Below, piece by piece: positions 50,124 through 53,402 of a stretch of DNA of 53,402 bases. The notes below the pieces were generated by a model that saw nothing but the letters and a program-made list of their open reading frames with translations, was not told where the DNA came from and did no database searches. Every line of letters begins with the position of its first letter. Positions within the stretch are counted from its first letter, which is position 1. The DNA comes from a virus: positions 1-53,402 of the IMG/VR virus record IMGVR_UViG_3300029267_000987; one strand, given 5' to 3'. Both the position numbers and the translations under genes were made by a program.

Positions 50124-50927
50124 ATGGGATTGGATGAACGGATAGCTAAAGCTAAAGAGAGGAGAAGGTTAAAGAAGGAGAAGCAGGAGAGGAAGAGGAA
50201 GCAGAAGAAGGGGGAAGTAGAAGAGGAGTATTCACCAGCAACCAAATACCGCAGATGCCGTAATCCAAGATGTCAGTTTAAGAAGAGGTTTGGGGAAGCA
50301 TATGAATGGTATATATTCTCTATCAAACATAAGAAGATTATAACTATATCTGGATGGGAATATCATAAAGATTCAGGAAAGATGATGGAATCAGAGTATA
50401 ATATAACATTTGAAATTGATGAAGCTAATATACGAAACTTAGTATGCCCATTCTGTTTCTATATAGGTGAAGTTGTAACGGAGAAGGAGCTGAAATGGGA
50501 TTGGCAGAAAGATGTTCCAACTATCGAGATGGAGAACTGGTTTAAGACTGAATGGATAAATCCAAGACTGCTGACAACACTTGATACTAAACCACCACCT
50601 AAACGGAATAGGAGTAGATTTAAGGATGAATGGACATGGTGTCTATCAGATTCAGATGTAGATGAAATTGAATTGGCAGAACATAGGTATCCAGTTCCAT
50701 TGGATTGTAGTCCAGACTTATGTGACTTCAGGGGGAAGTGTTGCTTCGAAGGTGACTCCAGGGGGTTCAGATGCAGATTAGCTATGCGGATGAATGGTGA
50801 GAAACCTGTATACGAGAAGAGGAAGGTGAGGGGTGGCAGAAGAGATGTGAGGACAAAGGGGGAGAGGTTACAGATTGCAAAGAAAGCAAAAGCGAGAGTC
50901 AGATTAAGGAGGTTACGAAATGGTTAA
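50124..50927 (+). CDS. Basic zinc-finger protein, 267 aa
   Basis: Residues 1-35 are Lys/Arg-rich (DERIAKAKERRRLKKEKQ). CRNPRCQF and CPFCFY form a zinc ribbon (about 47-112). A second Cys group (CSPDLCDFRGKCCF...C, about 195-220) resembles a CCCH-type cluster. The end is basic (KKAKARVRLRRLRNG). Probably binds nucleic acid. Confidence 0.65.
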   Translation: MGLDERIAKAKERRRLKKEKQERKRKQKKGEVEEEYSPATKYRRCRNPRCQFKKRFGEAYEWYIFSIKHKKIITISGWEYHKDSGKMMESEYNITFEIDEANIRNLVCPFCFYIGEVVTEKELKWDWQKDVPTIEMENWFKTEWINPRLLTTLDTKPPPKRNRSRFKDEWTWCLSDSDVDEIELAEHRYPVPLDCSPDLCDFRGKCCFEGDSRGFRCRLAMRMNGEKPVYEKRKVRGGRRDVRTKGERLQIAKKAKARVRLRRLRNG

Positions 50928-51159
50928 AGCATTTGGTCTGAGGGATATAGGAGATGAGGTTGTTATAGTAGGTATACCGGAGAGTGTAGAACCATTAGTT
51001 CTATCAGAGCTAAGGGAGTGTGCCAGGTGCGGAGGGATGTTATGGGTTTCACGACAGATGCTACACCAGATAGGGGAACCTGATAAATTCTTATGTGTCA
51101 GCTGTATGAACAGTATGCTGAAAGAGGAAAAAGAGAACGTTCAGAAAGCGTATGTGTGA
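50920..51159 (+). CDS. Zinc-ribbon protein, 79 aa
   Basis: CARCGGML...CVSC forms one zinc site in the second half; the first half is a small beta-like segment. It overlaps the previous gene by 8 bases. Confidence 0.65.
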   Translation: MVKAFGLRDIGDEVVIVGIPESVEPLVLSELRECARCGGMLWVSRQMLHQIGEPDKFLCVSCMNSMLKEEKENVQKAYV

Positions 51160-51187
51160 GGTTAGATTATGAATCGGGAGGAACTAC

Positions 51188-51325
51188 ATGGTATCAGCTA
51201 AAGAACGAATCAGAATATTCGATGAACTATTGAAAGGATTAGAAGTGTGCGAAAAGAAACTGACTGTGGTGGCTACTGCCAAACCAAAGGTAGCAGATAA
51301 GGAGGAATTACATGAGCAAGACTAA
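51188..51325 (+). CDS. Small helical protein, 45 aa
   Basis: ATG 51,188 with GGGAGG 7 bases upstream, TAA 51,323-51,325. A helix (KERIRIFDELLKGLEVCEKK) and a charged end. It overlaps the next start by 14 bases. Confidence 0.5.
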   Translation: MVSAKERIRIFDELLKGLEVCEKKLTVVATAKPKVADKEELHEQD

Positions 51326-52043
51326 GAGAATACAGAAGAGTAGCATCATCTACCTCTTCCATTCATACGAGACAGTGGAAGAGATTAGGGAAAGGATAGC
51401 AGAACTGACAGGAGATGAAAGGTATACAAAAAAGAAGGTAAAATGCAGATACTACTTCGGAGAAGATGAAGTGACAGAACCTGTTGCACTTCTGCTAAAG
51501 AAATATATGCCGGAAGATATATACAGAGATGAGTTTGAGATAGATAATAGGGTGGACTGGATAGCCTGGGGCATCTCTATTGAAGATATGCTTCCATCGT
51601 GGGATGAGATAGAGAAGCTATCAGGCTATTCGGTTATGACAAGAGACTGTTATTCTACATCAGTTAATATAAACGATGTAGAGGATTTACAGGAGAATCA
51701 GAGGATAACTCTAAAGGATGGGTATGGATATGATTTCAAATCCTATATCAGATTCACCTTCAACATAGAGTATATCCTTCCCGAAGGTGACGAATGGAAA
51801 GTGGGAAGTCATAAGAAGGTTATTCTGGAAGCGTTGAGTCGTCTGAATAACAGGATTGAGGATGCAAAGATAATGCAGATGAAAGCCTTCGCATCATCCA
51901 CAGATTGCAGAACAGTAACAAAAGAGGAATTCAGCTGTCAGGAGGAGGACAATCTTATCAGCCAAGATGGGATTAAGTTCGACTTAGCAGAAGCGAAAGA
52001 GAAAGCAGAGGAAGTGGAACCGATAGGTGATGAAGATGAGTGA
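51312..52043 (+). CDS. Hypothetical protein, 243 aa
   Basis: Mixed alpha/beta protein with an acidic end; no recognised family. AAGGAGG lies upstream of the ATG. It overlaps the next gene by 8 bases. Confidence 0.7.
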   Translation: MSKTKRIQKSSIIYLFHSYETVEEIRERIAELTGDERYTKKKVKCRYYFGEDEVTEPVALLLKKYMPEDIYRDEFEIDNRVDWIAWGISIEDMLPSWDEIEKLSGYSVMTRDCYSTSVNINDVEDLQENQRITLKDGYGYDFKSYIRFTFNIEYILPEGDEWKVGSHKKVILEALSRLNNRIEDAKIMQMKAFASSTDCRTVTKEEFSCQEEDNLISQDGIKFDLAEAKEKAEEVEPIGDEDE

Positions 52044-52404
52044 ACCATACCTGAGAGCGGAAATATCAGAAGAACGGATGAAATTCATACAAGAGAACAC
52101 AGGTATGGATTACTTTGGAGAGGCGTTAGGTCTAACAGTGGAAAGAATGGAGTATCTGAAAGACTTAACAGTGAAAAGGATTCTACTCAGAGATTTAGAT
52201 ATGAGTGAAATAAAAGTCTTGGATAATCCAACAGAAGAGGAGAGAGAGAAGGTAGACAAAGTCTGGCCCCATAAGAAATCAGAAAGGTTTGCTCGGCTGA
52301 TAGAAGTAGGAAAGGAGGAGGAATTGAATCTGATTGAACTTCTCTTTATGACGGATAGGATGGAAGTTCTCCTACTTACTCAGGAATTAAGGAACCAGAT
52401 ATAA
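52036..52404 (+). CDS. Hypothetical helical protein, 122 aa
   Basis: ATG 52,036 with GGTGAT upstream; a GTG at 52,027 is in frame. Almost entirely helical and charged. No family recognised. Confidence 0.65.
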   Translation: MSEPYLRAEISEERMKFIQENTGMDYFGEALGLTVERMEYLKDLTVKRILLRDLDMSEIKVLDNPTEEEREKVDKVWPHKKSERFARLIEVGKEEELNLIELLFMTDRMEVLLLTQELRNQI

Positions 52405-52430
52405 ATAAATCATATATGTGAGGTGCTCAG

Positions 52431-52646
52431 ATGGACAACGACCCTAAGATAAGTAAGACAGGATATTCCATAACATTCAGACACAGAGAACCATCTCCCC
52501 AAGAGATGAACGAATATCTGGAGCAGGGTATAATGGTCAGAGTGAAACGCAAATACGGAGTAACCATACACAGACCAGAGAGGAAGAAAAAGAAGATGAC
52601 GAAATCAGAGAAGAGAGAGCTAAGAGAGAAGATACTGAAGAGGTGA
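52431..52646 (+). CDS. Small basic protein, 71 aa
   Basis: A short beta-type start and a Lys/Arg-rich end (ERKKKKMTKSEKRELREK). GAGGTG precedes the ATG. Possibly nucleic-acid-binding. Confidence 0.6.
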   Translation: MDNDPKISKTGYSITFRHREPSPQEMNEYLEQGIMVRVKRKYGVTIHRPERKKKKMTKSEKRELREKILKR

Positions 52647-52650
52647 CAAG

Positions 52651-52821
52651 ATGGCTGAGCCTAATATCAATTTTGTATCTGGAGAGGTTCTTATCCAGCT
52701 ACAACCCTATACTAACTCCTTCTCAATAGCTGGAAGGGGAAGCGTATGGTGTGAGCTGAAGGTTACAGATATACCTGATTTAGAGAAGGCCATTGTGGAG
52801 ATGAAGAAAGCTCTCAGATAG
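52651..52821 (+). CDS. Small beta protein, 56 aa
   Basis: ATG 52,651 with GAGGTGA 5 bases upstream, TAG 52,819-52,821. Strands then a C-terminal helix (DLEKAIVEMKKAL). It ends 8 bases before a strong terminator. Function unknown. Confidence 0.6.
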   Translation: MAEPNINFVSGEVLIQLQPYTNSFSIAGRGSVWCELKVTDIPDLEKAIVEMKKALR

Positions 52822-52829
52822 ATTGGTCA

Positions 52830-52868
52830 GGGGTGTCTGTCGTAATAGACAGATGCCCCATTTTTTTT
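52830..52868 (+). terminator. Hairpin and T-run terminator
   Basis: GGGGTGTCTGTC (52,830-52,841) pairs with GACAGATGCCCC (52,848-52,859) as a 12-bp stem with two G-U pairs, followed by ATTTTTTTT. Confidence 0.85.
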
Positions 52869-52899
52869 ATAGACCTCAAATAGAACAGGATGAATAAGC

Positions 52900-53133
52900 A
52901 TGAGATATAAATGGACAGTCCCGATAAAGGTAGAGATAAGAACTCAGATAGATGAGAAATACTGCTCTCACGATTGTAGAGGGTATGTCCCTTATAATAA
53001 CTACTGTCAGTTATTCAAGAGCCAGATAACTCCAATACATTCCCAATTAATAGAAGGCTATAAATACCATAGACGTTGTAGTGATTGTATAACTGCAACT
53101 GGTAATAGGAAAGCAAAGAGGATTAAGATATAG
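52900..53133 (+). CDS. Zinc-binding protein, 77 aa
   Basis: Ligand candidates: CSHDC (about 24-28), C near 35, and CSDC (about 62-65), a single zinc site of about 40 residues. Basic end (GNRKAKRIKI). Function unknown. Confidence 0.65.
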   Translation: MRYKWTVPIKVEIRTQIDEKYCSHDCRGYVPYNNYCQLFKSQITPIHSQLIEGYKYHRRCSDCITATGNRKAKRIKI

Positions 53134-53141
53134 TTTCACAA

Positions 53142-53212
53142 TCAGGTGGGTATGGTTCAGACCTCTAATCGTAACTGCTGTATAGAACCCATCCATTCCC
53201 ATATCCACCTGA
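53142..53212. other. Long stem-loop in an intergenic region
   Basis: TCAGGTGGGTATGG (53,142-53,155) pairs with CCATATCCACCTGA (53,199-53,212): 14 pairs with one G-U. The 43-base loop contains a GTTC/GAAC mini-stem. No T-run follows. It may be a structured RNA or a regulatory site. Confidence 0.4.
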
Positions 53213-53233
53213 CCCATCTTAAACGGTGATTAA

Positions 53234-53402
53234 ATGGAAGCTACTATAAAATGTCCAAAATGTGGTGAGTCAGGAGAGAAGTTGAAAGGTAATGATGAGC
53301 ATTGGCATTGTATTAGATGCTCCTACCTCTTCAGGATTACTCGTAAGATTTACTTCGAGGCTATACGCATATTTCTAAAACATTCATATCCAGATAAGAT
53401 AG
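53234..53402 (+). CDS. Zinc-ribbon protein, partial
   Basis: ATG 53,234 after GGTGAT; open to the window end (56 residues). CPKCGESGEK...CIRCSY is a zinc ribbon. The C-terminus is outside the window. Confidence 0.65.
   Translation, partial: MEATIKCPKCGESGEKLKGNDEHWHCIRCSYLFRITRKIYFEAIRIFLKHSYPDKI

Noticed and set aside
1-53402. CRISPR array or insertion sequence
   Set aside because: No regular repeat-spacer series and no transposase-like frame or terminal inverted repeats were seen.
1-53402. Terminal repeats showing a circular or complete genome
   Set aside because: The window ends share no overlap that I can see, and the edge frames do not join into one gene.

Overview
The window looks like most of the genome of a tailed double-stranded DNA virus (Caudoviricetes, siphovirus-like) of an archaeon, or an integrated copy of one. 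Evidence for an archaeal host is the repeated TTTATATA box-A promoters, an intron-containing tRNA gene whose apparent splice position is the archaeal 37/38 site, an MCM-type AAA+ ATPase, an Hjc-like resolvase nuclease, and heavy use of AGA/AGG and ATA codons. Most genes have strong GGTGA/GGAGG ribosome-binding sites and overlap their neighbours by 1-20 bases. The exact host cannot be told from the sequence. No DNA polymerase, integrase or lysis gene was recognised, and both window edges cut into coding sequence, so the genome probably continues.

Layout. (1) 1-15,192, plus strand: early, replication and accessory genes. These include a tRNA-Lys-like gene with a long intron, a candidate SSB, a RecA-fold ATPase (Sak4-like), a protein with a PCNA-like segment, an MCM-like AAA+ ATPase, a ribbon-helix-helix regulator, an HNH-like protein, a very large set of small zinc-finger proteins, and an Hjc-like nuclease. 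(2) 15,146-45,007, minus strand: one almost gapless morphogenesis cluster. Read in transcription order it holds a candidate small terminase, the large terminase, the portal, a 1,800-residue multi-enzyme protein ending in a prohead-protease-like domain, scaffold, major capsid protein, decoration-like proteins, a block of fibre/adhesin genes, neck and tail-completion proteins, tail terminator, tail tube, the tail chaperone pair with a -1 frameshift, tape measure, and two large tail-tip proteins. The two blocks converge and overlap by 47 bp. (3) 45,008-46,327: a 1.3-kb non-coding, repeat-rich region from which the structural genes and the right-hand genes diverge; it is the best candidate for the control region and origin. 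(4) 46,328-53,402, plus strand: small, mostly uncharacterised genes, several with zinc fingers, plus an HExxH metallopeptidase.

Most remarkable features. The protein at 35,739-41,141 joins a zinc ribbon, a nucleotidyltransferase-like domain, a Dam-type adenine methyltransferase, a complete ATP-dependent DNA ligase, two LigD phosphoesterase-like segments and a capsid-maturation-protease-like domain. Sitting between portal and scaffold, it could carry a DNA-repair or end-joining kit into the capsid. Other points are the tRNA intron, a slippery A AAA AAA site in the tail chaperone, shared palindromes and repeats linking the control regions at 12.8 kb and 45-46 kb, recurrent short basic terminal modules on unrelated viral proteins, and hairpin-plus-T-run terminators that are unusual for archaea.
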